Source: Streptomyces sp. NRRL S-455
GTDB lineage: Bacteria; Actinomycetota; Actinomycetes; Streptomycetales; Streptomycetaceae
Reading direction: 5' to 3'
Length of the DNA: 64,000 nt
Assembly (NCBI RefSeq): GCF_000717875.1
Contig: NZ_JOCT01000018.1
Span: 124,001-188,000 of the forward strand
Position numbers and translations under genes: made by a program. Positions 34,624 through 43,460 of this stretch are shown piece after piece; position 1 is the stretch's first letter, and each line of letters starts with the position of its first letter. The notes beneath the pieces were generated by a model. The model did no database searches. It worked only from the letters and a program-made list of their open reading frames with translations, and was not told the DNA's origin.

Positions 34624-34908
34624 TCAGCGCTTGGTCGTGTCCGTCGGTTCGTTGACCGGGCGGGAGCTGGTCACGTCACCGGGCGCGGCCTGGATGGTGC
34701 GCTGCGCGGGCTGCTCGTCGTTGTTGGGCGGGCCGGCCGGGGTCGTGGACGACTTGCCGTCGTCCTTCATCGCCTTGGCCTCGCTCTTGAGGATGCGGGC
34801 GGACTTGCCGAGCGACCGCGCCATGTCCGGAAGCTTCTTCGCGCCGAACAGCAGGATGATGACGACGAGGATGAGAATGATCTCGGGGGCTCCGAGCCTT
34901 CCGAACAT
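34624..34908 (-). CDS. tatA: Sec-independent translocase protein TatA
   Basis: The product is 94 aa. [43 protein letters not shown] shows the short membrane helix, the FG hinge and LPD before the amphipathic helix. The polar, Pro/Gln-rich tail is disordered. It is the pore-forming Tat component. It is the first gene of the tatA-tatC transcript, with a perfect palindrome 41-58 bp upstream of its ATG. Confidence 0.97.
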   Translation of the reverse strand: MFGRLGAPEIILILVVIILLFGAKKLPDMARSLGKSARILKSEAKAMKDDGKSSTTPAGPPNNDEQPAQRTIQAAPGDVTSSRPVNEPTDTTKR

Positions 34909-34948
34909 AAGTCTTTACCTTCTCACCGAGGCGGCTGTGGTGGGGTGC

Positions 34949-34966
34949 TGTCCGACCGGTCGGACA
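34949..34966. promoter_or_regulatory. Perfect 18-bp palindrome plus extra half-site upstream of tatA
   Basis: TGTCCGACCGGTCGGACA is fully self-complementary. After AG, the half-site TGTCCGA recurs at 34969-34975. The position, 41 bp before the tatA start, fits an operator or a promoter-overlapping site for a dimeric regulator. No regulator gene is adjacent. Confidence 0.5.
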
Positions 34967-35168
34967 AGTGTCCGAACGATCGTGCTGACAGCGATCGTAA
35001 CGCTCAGGGGTAAACGTGAGGCAATCCCTCTGCATCCCCTGTGCGTACTCCCGTCCGCGGCCAGTGCCTCGTTAACCGGGCCGCGACCAGCAGAGTACCT
35101 GTCGAAACCACCGAGGTGACAGGGCGAACCGGCCCAAAGCACGACTCACAGCCTCCCGCCTGGGCGGC

Positions 35169-35363
35169 TCACAGGGCGTCAACGGACCGGGCCGCGCTCT
35201 CCGCCGCCCGCTCCAGGTCCTCGGCGGCCCGGTTGATGCGCCGCGCCGAGTCCGTGACCTGCCTGCCCAGACGCTGCGCCTCGATGAAGACCCGCACGGA
35301 CAGCACCCCCAGCACGGCGAGTCCCACAAACCCCACGGCAATCGCGAACATCGGCCAGAACAT
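35169..35363 (-). CDS. Small single-pass membrane protein
   Basis: The product is 64 aa from ATG 35361-35363. MFWPMFAIAVGFVGLAVLGVLSVRVFIEA is one membrane helix, followed by an amphipathic/coiled segment RINRAAEDLERAAESAARSVDAL. Small proteins of this kind are conserved upstream of tatA in Streptomyces (from memory). It has no enzymatic motif. It is 44 bp after the zinc-ribbon gene on the same strand. The function is unknown; a structural or assembly role is possible. Confidence 0.65.
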   Translation of the reverse strand: MFWPMFAIAVGFVGLAVLGVLSVRVFIEAQRLGRQVTDSARRINRAAEDLERAAESAARSVDAL

Positions 35364-35407
35364 GACGCCGAGCCTAGACCGTCCCGGTGCGGCCGAAGAC
35401 CAGACCC

Positions 35408-35701
35408 TCAGAGGGTCGAGTGCAGCCGCAGGGTCCGTACGCCGCCGCCGGTGAGCAGTTCCACGATTCGCTCCCCGGCGGGCTTGCGGACGGACGCGCC
35501 GCACTCCGGGCAGGTGAACGAGTAGAAGGTGGTGCGGCTCGTGGCGCCGATGGCGAGGCGCAGAGCGCTCGCGGAGAGCTCGAAGCGCTCACGGCAGTCC
35601 GGGCAGCCCGCCCGGAACACCACCGGGGGCACGCTCCTCATCCCGGCGAACGCCGACTCCACCGTCAAGCCCCGCGCACCGGACGTCACCGACTCGCTCA
35701 C
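35408..35701 (-). CDS. Small zinc-ribbon-like protein
   Basis: The product is 97 aa from a GTG at 35699-35701 behind GAGGAGCGAGG. Two CxxC pairs, AGCPDCRERFEL (about 33-36) and FTCPECGASVRKP (about 64-67), predict a zinc ribbon. The rest is unremarkable, ending VELLTGGGVRTLRLHSTL. No family name recognised. It sits between pafC (94 bp upstream) and the small membrane protein gene, so may be co-transcribed with either. Metal or nucleic-acid binding is inferred from the Cys pattern only. Confidence 0.75.
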   Translation of the reverse strand: MSESVTSGARGLTVESAFAGMRSVPPVVFRAGCPDCRERFELSASALRLAIGATSRTTFYSFTCPECGASVRKPAGERIVELLTGGGVRTLRLHSTL

Positions 35702-35795
35702 AGCCCTCGCTCCTCATCCTCGGGTGATCCGCCCCCGGGACGCCAGAGTCCGGACGCGGAACGGCCGGCCCCGCGGCACCGCCCGCCGCGACGGC

Positions 35796-36884
35796 TCACG
35801 CACGCCCGCCGTTCGGCCCGGCCGGAGTGGTGTGCGCCGAACGCGGCGCGTGCGGCCCGGCTGCCCCGGCCGCCTCCACGGTGTCGGCCGCCGCGGCCGA
35901 CTCGATCCCGTCGTACGCCGCGAGCGCCTCACGCGCCGCCTGCCGGGCGCTGTCGGCGAGCTCGTGCGGCGACACGATGCGGCCGTCCCGCCCGAGCCGC
36001 AGCGCCAGACGCCGCAGCGATGCCGGGTCGGGGGTCCGCAGAGTGATACGCAGCCCGCCGTCCGCGAGTTCATCCGCACTGTCGTGCGGGTAGTACTCGG
36101 CGACCCAGCGGCCGCCGGGTCCGACCTCGACCACGACCTCCGGGTCCTCGGCCGCGGGCTGCACCAGCCCCTCCGACAGATCCCGCAGCTCGATCTCCGG
36201 CGGCGCCGACGGCTCGTCCAGGATCCTGATCTCGGCGACCCGGTCGAGCCGGAAGGTGCGGCGCGCCTCGGAGCGGCGGCACCAGGCCTCCACGTAGGTG
36301 TGGCCGACACTGACCAGGCGGATCGGGTCGATCTCCCGCTCGGTGACCTCGTCGCGCGCGGGCGAGTAGTAGCGGATCCACAGGCGACGGCGCTCCGCGA
36401 TCGCCCGGTCGACGTCCGCGAAGACACCGCCCTCGGACTCGAAGGTCACCGACAGGCGCGAGCTGGCACCCGCCGCCTCGCCGGCCGCGGTCTCCACCTT
36501 GGCCGTCGCCCGCAGCAGCGCCTGCCGGTCGCTCTCGCGCAGTCCGGGCAGCGTGGCCACCGCCCGGGCGGCGACGAGCAGGGCGGTCGCCTCGTCGGCG
36601 GCGAGTCTGAGCGGCTCGGCCGCTTCCGCCGCGAGGGCGGCCGGGTTGTGCCACCAGATGCGCTCACCGTCGGTGTCGATGTCGAGCAGGTCGCCGCCGC
36701 GGAAGCTGGTACCGCACATGGGCAGCACGTCCAGGTCGGAGACCAGCTCGTCCTCGGTGATGCCGAAGGCGCGCGCGACGTCCTCGACCCGCGCCCCGGG
36801 CCGCTCCCTCAGATAGGTCACCAAGGAGAGCATCCGCCGGGTCTGGTCGATGGCGTTCACGGGCCTGACCGGTTTGCCTGCCAC
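35796..36884 (-). CDS. pafC: WYL-domain DNA-damage regulator PafC
   Basis: The product is 362 aa from a GTG at 36882-36884 (AGKPVRPVNAIDQTRRMLSLVTYLRERPGARVEDVARAFGIT). It has an N-terminal winged helix, then a WYL domain (about 150-230; RLWIRYYSPARDEVTEREIDPIRLVSVGHTYVEAWCRRSEARRTFRLDRVAEI) and the WCX C-terminal extension. An Ala/Pro-rich tail of about 40 residues is extra. PafB-PafC is the mycobacterial activator of the RecA-independent DNA-damage response. It lies 19 bp after pafB, as an operon. Confidence 0.92.
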   Translation of the reverse strand: MAGKPVRPVNAIDQTRRMLSLVTYLRERPGARVEDVARAFGITEDELVSDLDVLPMCGTSFRGGDLLDIDTDGERIWWHNPAALAAEAAEPLRLAADEATALLVAARAVATLPGLRESDRQALLRATAKVETAAGEAAGASSRLSVTFESEGGVFADVDRAIAERRRLWIRYYSPARDEVTEREIDPIRLVSVGHTYVEAWCRRSEARRTFRLDRVAEIRILDEPSAPPEIELRDLSEGLVQPAAEDPEVVVEVGPGGRWVAEYYPHDSADELADGGLRITLRTPDPASLRRLALRLGRDGRIVSPHELADSARQAAREALAAYDGIESAAAADTVEAAGAAGPHAPRSAHTTPAGPNGGRA

Positions 36885-36903
36885 TGTCTTGCTCCGCTCC
36901 CCC

Positions 36904-37881
36904 TCAGCCCTTGGCCACGGCCCGCAGCCGGTCCACCACGTCGGCCCGCAGCTCGGCGGGCTCCAGGACGACCACGTCCGGCCCGAACTCCACCAGCCAG
37001 GCGTCCAGCCCGTGGCCGTACGGAATCTCCAACTCGTCCCAGCCGTTGCCGAGTTCCCGGACAGCGGTGGCCTTCGCCCGAAGGGGGTAACCCGCGTCCG
37101 AGCGCAGCCGGATCCGGGCCGACCGGTCGGCGATCTCCCCGGCCCAGCTCGCGACGGTCTCACGGACCGTGACGACGTCCGGCACTGGGGCCGTGTACCG
37201 GCCGCCCCGCGAGCGGACCTTGCCGGTGATCCGGGAGAGCCGGAAGACCCGCTCGGCGCCACGGTCGCGGTCCCACCCGGCCAGGTACCAGTGGCCCCGC
37301 CAGCACTCCAGCGCCCACGGCTCCACGTGCCGCTGCTCGGGACGTGCGGCGGTGGCCTTGCGGTAGTCGAACACGACCGGCCGGCGGTCCCGGCAGGCGA
37401 GCATCAGCGGCTCGAACGCCGCCTCGTGCACGGGGATGCGCGGCTCCAGCGCGCCGTGCGGCCCGTACGGGTCGACGTCCTCCGGCAGCCCCGCGGCGCG
37501 CAGCTTCTGCAGGGCGCCGCTGGCCGCGCCGGCGAGCCGGGCCTGCTGCCACACCTTGGCGGCGAGTCCCAGCGCGGCGGCTTCCTCGGCGTCCAGGGTG
37601 ATGGGCGGGAGGCGGTTGCTGTCGCGGCGGGCCAGGTAGCCGATCTCGCCCTCGAGGCTCTCGACGGTCTCGATGACCAGTCCGAGTTCCCGCAGGTCGT
37701 CCTTGTCACGCTCGAACATGCGGTTGAAGGAGTCGTCGTTGCCGCTCGCGCCGTTGCCCGGCCCGAAGGCCTCGACGTAGGCCTCGATGGAGTCGCGCAG
37801 CTCGCGCTTGCTGAGCGGACGTCGCGTCCCGAGCAGACACAGCGCCAGGTTCATCAGCCGCTCGGCCTTGGCAATGGCCAT
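36904..37881 (-). CDS. pafB: WYL-domain DNA-damage regulator PafB
   Basis: The product is 325 aa from ATG 37879-37881 with GAGGCG upstream. It has an N-terminal helix-turn-helix (AERLMNLALCLLGTRRPLSKRELRDSIEAY), then FERDKDDLRELGLVIET. The WYL domain includes CRDRRPVVFDYRKATAARPEQRHVEPWALECWRGHWYLAGWDRDRGAERVFRLSRI. The WCX end follows. It heads the pafB-pafC operon and forms a functional pair with PafC. The link to pafA is positional; in mycobacteria they share an operon, while here two FKBP genes intervene. Confidence 0.93.
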   Translation of the reverse strand: MAIAKAERLMNLALCLLGTRRPLSKRELRDSIEAYVEAFGPGNGASGNDDSFNRMFERDKDDLRELGLVIETVESLEGEIGYLARRDSNRLPPITLDAEEAAALGLAAKVWQQARLAGAASGALQKLRAAGLPEDVDPYGPHGALEPRIPVHEAAFEPLMLACRDRRPVVFDYRKATAARPEQRHVEPWALECWRGHWYLAGWDRDRGAERVFRLSRITGKVRSRGGRYTAPVPDVVTVRETVASWAGEIADRSARIRLRSDAGYPLRAKATAVRELGNGWDELEIPYGHGLDAWLVEFGPDVVVLEPAELRADVVDRLRAVAKG

Positions 37882-37953
37882 CGACGCCCTTCGCCTCCCT
37901 ATGGTGCTTGACGACGTTGACCGTACCGCCCCGCGGGGGCGCGGCAAAGCCGA

Positions 37954-37981
37954 GGGCCCATGCCCGAACAGGCATGGGCCC
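37954..37981 (-). terminator. Terminator after the FKBP gene
   Basis: A perfect 11-bp stem (GGGCCCATGCC with GGCATGGGCCC) and a 6-nt loop, 27 bp past the FKBP stop and 72 bp before the pafB start. It separates the two same-strand transcripts. Confidence 0.85.
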
Positions 37982-38008
37982 CACGTGATCGAGTCTGTCG
38001 GACCTTGC

Positions 38009-38380
38009 TCAGACCCCGAGCAGGTCGACCACGAAGATCAGCGTCTCGCCGGGCTTGATCGCCGGGGTCGGGCTCTGGTTGCCGTAGGCGAGGTGGGCGG
38101 GGATGGTCAGCTGGCGGCGGCCGCCGACCTTCATGCCCTGCACGCCCTGGTCCCAGCCCTTGATGACCCGGCCGCCGCCCAGCGGGAAGCGGAAGGGGGT
38201 GCCGCGGTTCCAGCTGGCGTCGAACTCCTCGCCCGTGCTGAACGAGACACCCACGTAGTGCACGGTGACGGTCTGGCCAGCCTGCGCGACCGGGCCGTCG
38301 CCTTCCCAGATGTCCTTGATCTCGAGGTCCGCCGGGGGCTCGCCGCCCGGGAAGTCGATCTCGGGCTTGTCGATGCTCAC
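38009..38380 (-). CDS. Cytoplasmic FKBP-type peptidyl-prolyl isomerase
   Basis: The product is 123 aa, a single FKBP domain. VTVHYVGVSFSTGEEFDASWNRGTPFRFPLGGGRVIKGWDQGVQGMKVGGRRQLTIPAHLAYG contains the full active-site set (Tyr, Phe-Asp, Val-Ile, Trp). There is no signal peptide. It catalyses prolyl cis-trans isomerisation during folding. A secreted double-FKBP gene lies 61 bp upstream on the same strand, and the two may be co-transcribed. Confidence 0.95.
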   Translation of the reverse strand: MSIDKPEIDFPGGEPPADLEIKDIWEGDGPVAQAGQTVTVHYVGVSFSTGEEFDASWNRGTPFRFPLGGGRVIKGWDQGVQGMKVGGRRQLTIPAHLAYGNQSPTPAIKPGETLIFVVDLLGV

Positions 38381-38441
38381 GTCTCTAGCTCCTGCTTGTC
38401 TGCGAAAAGGCGAACACGCACAGTCTTACATCCCACGCGCG

Positions 38442-39443
38442 TCACAGCTTCGCGAGGATGTCCACCGAAAAGACCAGCGTGGAGTCCTTCTTGATGCCGC
38501 TGCCCTGCGGCGGGTTGTCCCCGTAGCCCAGCTTCGGCGGGATCACGATGAGGACCCGGCTGCCGACCTTCTTGCCGGTCAGGCCCTGCGCCCAGCCCTT
38601 GACGACCTGCTGCAGCGAGAACGACACCAGCTGCTTGTTGGCGTAGGACGAGTCGAACTCCTTGCCGCCGTCCCACAGCACGCCCTTGTACTGCACGAGG
38701 ACGCTGTCCTCGGCGGCGACCTTCTCGCCGTCGCCCTCCAGGACGTACTCCGCGACGAGCTTCTTCGGGGCGGTCGCCTCGGGCACCTCGATGGAGGGCG
38801 CCTTGCCGTCGGTGTTGGTCCCCACCTTGGGCAGGTCCGCGTTCTCCTGGGGGACCTCCTCGCCCTTGGCGGAGCTGGTGGCGTTGAAGGTGTCCTGCAC
38901 GTCGACGACGAAGACCAGGGTGTCGGTGCCCTTGATGCCCGCCTGCGGGTTGCCCTGCGAGCCGTAGCCCCAGGTGGGCGGGACGGCCATCTCGACGCGG
39001 CTGCCGGCCTTCTTGCCCGCCAGCGCGTACCGCCAGCCGTCGATGATCCGGCCCTGGGTGAGCTGGATGGCCAGCCGGGCCTTGCGGTCGTAGGAGTTGT
39101 CGAAGACCTTGGCGGTGTTCCAGACCTGGCCCAGGTAGTTCGCCACGACGAAGTCGTTCTCCGCGACGGCCTTGCCGCTGCCCGCGATCAGCGTCTTCAC
39201 CGCCAGCTGCTTCGACGGCTCGCCGCTGCCCTTGGCCACCGTCGGCTTCTCGTCGAACTTCGTGCCCGCGGTGACCGCCGGCAGCGGACCGTCCACGATC
39301 TTCGGCGGCGGGGCCGAGGACGGGGCGGACGCCGAGGGCGACGGGCTGTCGCTGGCCTTGCTCGAGTCGGACTTGTCGTCACCGCATGCGGCGAGCGTGG
39401 CCAGTCCTGCGGGAACGGCGATGAGAAGTGAGCGTCGGCGCAC
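38442..39443 (-). CDS. FKBP-type peptidyl-prolyl isomerase lipoprotein with two FKBP domains
   Basis: The product is 333 aa from a GTG at 39441-39443. The lipoprotein signal peptide ends LATLAAC with Cys20, followed by a Ser/Pro/Asp linker. FKBP domain 1 is about 95-190 (FVVANYLGQVWNTAKVFDNSYDRKARLAIQL, IIDGWRYALAGKKAGSRVEMAVPPTWGYG). Domain 2 is about 245-333 (VLVQYKGVLWDGGKEFDSSYANKQL, VVKGWAQGLTGKKVGSRVLIVIPPKLGYG). Both keep most active-site residues. It acts in the cell envelope as a folding factor, possibly for Sec or Tat substrates. Confidence 0.93.
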   Translation of the reverse strand: MRRRSLLIAVPAGLATLAACGDDKSDSSKASDSPSPSASAPSSAPPPKIVDGPLPAVTAGTKFDEKPTVAKGSGEPSKQLAVKTLIAGSGKAVAENDFVVANYLGQVWNTAKVFDNSYDRKARLAIQLTQGRIIDGWRYALAGKKAGSRVEMAVPPTWGYGSQGNPQAGIKGTDTLVFVVDVQDTFNATSSAKGEEVPQENADLPKVGTNTDGKAPSIEVPEATAPKKLVAEYVLEGDGEKVAAEDSVLVQYKGVLWDGGKEFDSSYANKQLVSFSLQQVVKGWAQGLTGKKVGSRVLIVIPPKLGYGDNPPQGSGIKKDSTLVFSVDILAKL

Positions 39444-39505
39444 TGTGGGGGCCTCGTAATCAATCGATCTTCTGATGGCGTGCGCGCAACTCTACGGCGT
39501 GAGCA

Positions 39506-39534
39506 GGGCGCCGTACTTGTAACGTACGGCGCCC
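39506..39534 (-). terminator. Terminator after pafA
   Basis: A perfect 11-bp stem (GGGCGCCGTAC with GTACGGCGCCC) and a 7-nt A/T-rich loop, 38 bp past the pafA stop. Confidence 0.85.
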
Positions 39535-39572
39535 GTGTGGCGTTCCGGCGATTTCCGCGCCGGCGCGTTTCC

Positions 39573-40934
39573 TCACATTCCGGCGATAAGCTTCTCCACC
39601 CGGTCGTCCACGGAACGGAACGGGTCCTTGCACAACACCGTGCGCTGGGCCTGGTCGTTCAGCTTGAGGTGGACCCAGTCGACCGTGAAGTCGCGGCGCT
39701 GTTCCTGGGCGCGCCGGATGAAGTCACCGCGCAGCCGGGCCCGAGTGGTCTGCGGCGGTACGGACTTGCCCTCGAAGATCTTCAGGTCGTCGCAGACGCG
39801 CGCCGCCTGCCCCTTCTTCTCCAGCAGGTAGTACAGGCCACGACGGCGGTGGATGTCGTGGTAGGCGAGGTCTATCTGCGCGACCCGCGGGTGCGACATG
39901 GTCATGTTGTTCTTGCTGCGGTACCGCTCGATGAGCTTGTACTTCATGACCCAGTCGATCTCGGTGCCGATGCGGTCGAGATCCTCGGTCTCGATCGCGT
40001 CCAGCGTCCGGCCCCACAGCTCCAGCACGCGCTCGACGGTGCCGGTGCGGATGCCGCGGCGCTCGCAGAAGTCCAGGGCCTTCTCGTAGTACTCGCGCTG
40101 CACCTCCAGTGCGGAGGCCTCCCGGCCGCTGGCCAGGCGGACCTTCCGCCGCCCGGTGATGTCGTGGCTGACCTCACGGATCGCCCGAATGGGGTTCTCC
40201 AGGGTCAGGTCACGCATCACCGTGCCCGCCTCGATCATGCGCAGCACCAGGTCGGTGGCACCGACCTTGAGCAGCATGGTCGTCTCGGACATGTTGGAGT
40301 CGCCCACGATGACGTGCAGCCGGCGGTAGCGCTCGGCGTCCGCGTGCGGCTCGTCACGCGTGTTGATGATCGGCCGGGAGCGGGTCGTCGCCGAGGAGAC
40401 GCCCTCCCAGATGTGCTCGGCCCGCTGGCTGACGCAGTACACGGCCCCGCGCGGCGTCTGCAGCACCTTGCCGGCACCGCACAGCAGCTGCCTCGTCACC
40501 AGGAACGGAATGAGAATGTCCGCGAGCCGGGAGAACTCCCCGTGCCGGGCGACCAGATAGTTCTCGTGGCACCCGTAGGAGTTGCCCGCCGAATCGGTGT
40601 TGTTCTTGAAGAGGTAGACGTCGCCCGCGATTCCCTCCTCGTGCAGGCGTCGTTCGGCGTCCACCAGGAGTCCTTCGAGAATGCGCTCGCCCGCTTTGTC
40701 GTGGGTGACCAGTTCGATCACGTTGTCACATTCGGGAGTGGCGTATTCCGGATGTGAGCCCACGTCGAGATAGAGGCGGGCGCCGTTTCGCAGAAAGACA
40801 TTGCTGCTGCGGCCCCATGACACGACACGGCGGAAGAGGTACCGCGCCACCTCGTCAGGAGACAGGCGGCGCTGTCCCCTGAACGTACACGTGACGCCGT
40901 ACTCGTTCTCCAGCCCGAAAATGCGGCGGTCCAT
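39573..40934 (-). CDS. pafA: Pup-protein ligase PafA
   Basis: The product is 453 aa. [16 protein letters not shown] carries the metal-binding Glu9 of the carboxylate-amine ligase fold. The catalytic Asp57 is in [66 protein letters not shown] and the C-terminal domain complete the family pattern. It joins the Pup C-terminal glutamate to substrate lysines using ATP. The length is normal. An MFS transporter gene ends only 9 bp upstream on the same strand, so the two may share a transcript. Confidence 0.97.
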   Translation of the reverse strand: MDRRIFGLENEYGVTCTFRGQRRLSPDEVARYLFRRVVSWGRSSNVFLRNGARLYLDVGSHPEYATPECDNVIELVTHDKAGERILEGLLVDAERRLHEEGIAGDVYLFKNNTDSAGNSYGCHENYLVARHGEFSRLADILIPFLVTRQLLCGAGKVLQTPRGAVYCVSQRAEHIWEGVSSATTRSRPIINTRDEPHADAERYRRLHVIVGDSNMSETTMLLKVGATDLVLRMIEAGTVMRDLTLENPIRAIREVSHDITGRRKVRLASGREASALEVQREYYEKALDFCERRGIRTGTVERVLELWGRTLDAIETEDLDRIGTEIDWVMKYKLIERYRSKNNMTMSHPRVAQIDLAYHDIHRRRGLYYLLEKKGQAARVCDDLKIFEGKSVPPQTTRARLRGDFIRRAQEQRRDFTVDWVHLKLNDQAQRTVLCKDPFRSVDDRVEKLIAGM

Positions 40935-40943
40935 GAGGGAACA

Positions 40944-42197
40944 TTACGCCCGATCCCCTGAACTGAAACGGGGTTCGAGGGCACGGTTCGGATCATTTTC
41001 CGAACCGGCCGCAACGACCGCACCCTGGCCGGGAGCTGCGAGTACCCGTGCCGTGGCGATCAAAACCAGCAGGGACACGCCACCGGCGGCACCCGGCACG
41101 GCGAAGCCCCACAGGGCCCCGCCCGCCTCGACGACGGTCCCCGCGACACCCGTTCCGACCGAGTGGCCCACGGTGAACGTCGTCACCAGCCAGGAGAACG
41201 CCTCGGTGACCGTGCCGCGCGGCGCGTGCCGGTCGACCAGGACGAACGCACAGGCGATGGCGGGGGCGAGGAAAACCCCGGCCAGCGCCGTCAGCGCCAC
41301 CATGGGCACCGCCTCCGGCATCAGCATCAGCGGCAAGTAACACACCACCAGAAGCGCGACCAGCACCGTCAGTCGCCGCGCCGGCTCACCGGCCCACTGC
41401 CGGGCCCCGTAGACGGTGCCGCCGACCAGCGCCCCGAACCCCAGCGCCGCCATCAGCCAGCCGTACACCACGTCACCGCCGTGCTCGTCCGCGTAGGGCA
41501 CCGAGGCGACCGTGATGGACCCGAGCGCCATCCCCACGAACAGGAACGCCGCCAGCAGCGCCAGCAGCCCCGCCGAGCGCAGCGCACCCAGCCAGTGCGC
41601 CTCGCGCGGCGCCGACCGCCAGGCGCGCGAGGGCGGCGACACGACCACGGACAGCGCCCCCAGCACCCCGACCACGTTCAGCACCAGCAGCGCGGCCTGG
41701 GCCGACCACAGGGACACGCACAGCGTCACCAGCAACGGCCCGACGGTGAACATCACCTCCTGCGCCACGGCGTCCATGGCGTACGCGGTGTGCACCTGGT
41801 TCTCCTTCCGGAGGACCGAGGGCCACAGCGCCCGCAGCCCGCCCTCCAGGGGAGGCGTGAAGAGCCCGGCAGCCGCCACGGCGGCATACGCGAGGGGCAG
41901 CGACCCGATACCGGCGAAGGCGAAGGCCGCCATCGCCAGCCCCGACAGGACCGCCGCGGGCAACTGCACACGCGGCTGCCCACGCAGGTCCACGAGCCTG
42001 CCCAGCACCGGCTGCCCCACGGCGTTGGCGACGCCGTACACGGCCGCGAGCGCCCCCGCGAGACTGTACGAACCGCCCTCGGCCCGGACGAACAGCAGGA
42101 TCGCGATGGCCGCCGTGGCGTTGGGCAGCCGGCCCACCAGCGTGCCGACGAGCAGCCGGGCGGCGTGTCGCGCCCGAAGGATCTCCAGGTATCCCAC
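40944..42197 (-). CDS. MFS transporter
   Basis: The product is 417 aa from a GTG at 42195-42197. It has about 12 membrane helices. GYLEILRARHAARLLVGTLVGRLPNATAAIAILLFV and the motif-A-like GRLVDLRGQPRVQ loop fit the sugar-phosphate/drug MFS branch with YbfB/YhjX-like features. The C-terminal tail is cytoplasmic. It is divergent from a LacI-type regulator and ends 9 bp before pafA. LacI control suggests a sugar or related small-molecule substrate, but this is not readable. Confidence 0.85.
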   Translation of the reverse strand: MGYLEILRARHAARLLVGTLVGRLPNATAAIAILLFVRAEGGSYSLAGALAAVYGVANAVGQPVLGRLVDLRGQPRVQLPAAVLSGLAMAAFAFAGIGSLPLAYAAVAAAGLFTPPLEGGLRALWPSVLRKENQVHTAYAMDAVAQEVMFTVGPLLVTLCVSLWSAQAALLVLNVVGVLGALSVVVSPPSRAWRSAPREAHWLGALRSAGLLALLAAFLFVGMALGSITVASVPYADEHGGDVVYGWLMAALGFGALVGGTVYGARQWAGEPARRLTVLVALLVVCYLPLMLMPEAVPMVALTALAGVFLAPAIACAFVLVDRHAPRGTVTEAFSWLVTTFTVGHSVGTGVAGTVVEAGGALWGFAVPGAAGGVSLLVLIATARVLAAPGQGAVVAAGSENDPNRALEPRFSSGDRA

Positions 42198-42291
42198 AAC
42201 CGTGCCCCCGCCCTAAGTTTTACGTATAACGTCGGCTCCCATACGTACCATGTCCGCTGTTCGGGAGTCCAGACGAAGGAGCAGGCCGACG
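42198..42291. promoter_or_regulatory. Divergent promoter region for MFS and LacI genes
   Basis: The 94-bp gap holds two close TACGTA-containing segments (TTTTACGTATAACG near 42216 and CATACGTACC near 42240) about 20 bp apart. They could be half-sites for the adjacent LacI-type regulator. This is suggestive only. Confidence 0.35.
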
Positions 42292-43311
42292 GTGGCACGA
42301 GGCAGCACCCGACCCACGAGCCGGGACGTCGCCCAGGCCGCCGGCGTCTCCCAGGCGGCGGTCTCCCTGGTCCTCGGGGACAAGTGGCGCGGACGCGTCT
42401 CGGAGACGACCGCCGAGCGCGTCCGCGAGGCCGCCCGCGACCTGGGCTACCGCCCGAACCTGGCCGCCCGCAACCTGCGCCTGGGCCGCACCCGCACGGT
42501 CCTCCTGGTCGTCCCCGCCCTCACCACGGAGTTCTTCGCCGGCGTCTACACCGGCGCCGCCCGCGTCGCCGCCGAGCACGGCTTCGGCGTGGTCCTCTAC
42601 CCCTCCCCCGAGGGCATCGGCCCCGCGCGCGACCCCTTCGCCTCCGCCCAGGCCGCGCTGGACGGCGTGATCGCCTCGTCCATGGCCGCCGACGCACTGA
42701 CCGCGATCCGCGGCGACCAGCTGCCACTGGTGATGCTGGACAGCGACCCGGAGGGGAGCCTGGGGGCGGCCACGGTGAACCTGGACATCGCCGACGGTGT
42801 CCGCCAGGTCGCGGAACACCTGCTCTCCCTCGGCCACCGCCACTTCCTCCACCTGGCGGCGGACGTGCCGTCCTGGACCTTCGAGGTACGAGCCCGAGAG
42901 CTGGCGGCGCGCTTGGACCAGGTGCCGGGTACGTCGATCCGTACGGTGCGCGCACCGATCTCCATCGAGGGCGCCGTCGCCGCGACCGAGAGCGCCTTGT
43001 CCGAGGCCGCCCCCCACCACCCCACCGCCCTCGTCTGCGACGACGACAAACTGGCTGCCGGGGCGTACAAGGCGGCTCGCCGTCTCGGTCTGCGCATCCC
43101 GGACGACCTCTCGGTCACGGGCCTGGACGACCTCGCCCTGGCCACGGCGATCGATCCCGAACTGACGACGGTCCGTCTGGACGCGGAGCTCTTCGGGGAA
43201 CGGGGTATGCGGGCGCTGCTGGCCGTACTGGAGGGCCGGGAGCCCGAGGGTGGGGACATTCCCGTACGGCTGGTCGTACGGGGCTCTACGGCGCCGCCGA
43301 CGCGGCCGTAG
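42292..43311 (+). CDS. LacI-family transcriptional regulator
   Basis: The product is 339 aa from a GTG at 42292, with GAAGGAG 10 nt upstream. An ATG at 42250 would add 14 basic residues but has no ribosome-binding site. The helix-turn-helix is TSRDVAQAAGVSQAAVSLVLGDKWRGRVSETTAERVREAARDLGYRPN with the hinge following. The periplasmic-binding-type effector domain includes TRTVLLVVPALTTEFFAGVYTGA and SVTGLDDLALATAIDPELTTVRLD. It is divergent from the MFS gene, its probable target. Confidence 0.9.
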   Translation: MARGSTRPTSRDVAQAAGVSQAAVSLVLGDKWRGRVSETTAERVREAARDLGYRPNLAARNLRLGRTRTVLLVVPALTTEFFAGVYTGAARVAAEHGFGVVLYPSPEGIGPARDPFASAQAALDGVIASSMAADALTAIRGDQLPLVMLDSDPEGSLGAATVNLDIADGVRQVAEHLLSLGHRHFLHLAADVPSWTFEVRARELAARLDQVPGTSIRTVRAPISIEGAVAATESALSEAAPHHPTALVCDDDKLAAGAYKAARRLGLRIPDDLSVTGLDDLALATAIDPELTTVRLDAELFGERGMRALLAVLEGREPEGGDIPVRLVVRGSTAPPTRP

Positions 43312-43460
43312 GCAGGTGCTCGGTGTTGGTGCTGGGGCCGGGGGTGGGTCCGCAGCCCGGCGGAGCGGGGTGCCGCTGCGCCCACCCGTGCCGCCCCAGC
43401 GGCACGACTGCCCGCAGCTAGGACGGCCTGCACCCGCGCACGCACGGAAGGGGACGTGTC

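Noticed and set aside
35702..35795. A gene in the gap between pafC and the zinc-ribbon gene
   Set aside because: The 94 bases contain no start with a ribosome-binding site and no coding-like pattern. Nothing else recognised.
41330..41345. A possible TTA (bldA-dependent) leucine codon in the MFS gene
   Set aside because: The TTA triplet on the minus strand there is out of frame; the codons read TAC TTG.
42250..42291. ATG 42250 as the start of the LacI-type regulator
   Set aside because: There is no ribosome-binding site before it. GTG 42292 has GAAGGAG at good spacing and gives the usual distance to the helix-turn-helix. It remains possible but is less likely.
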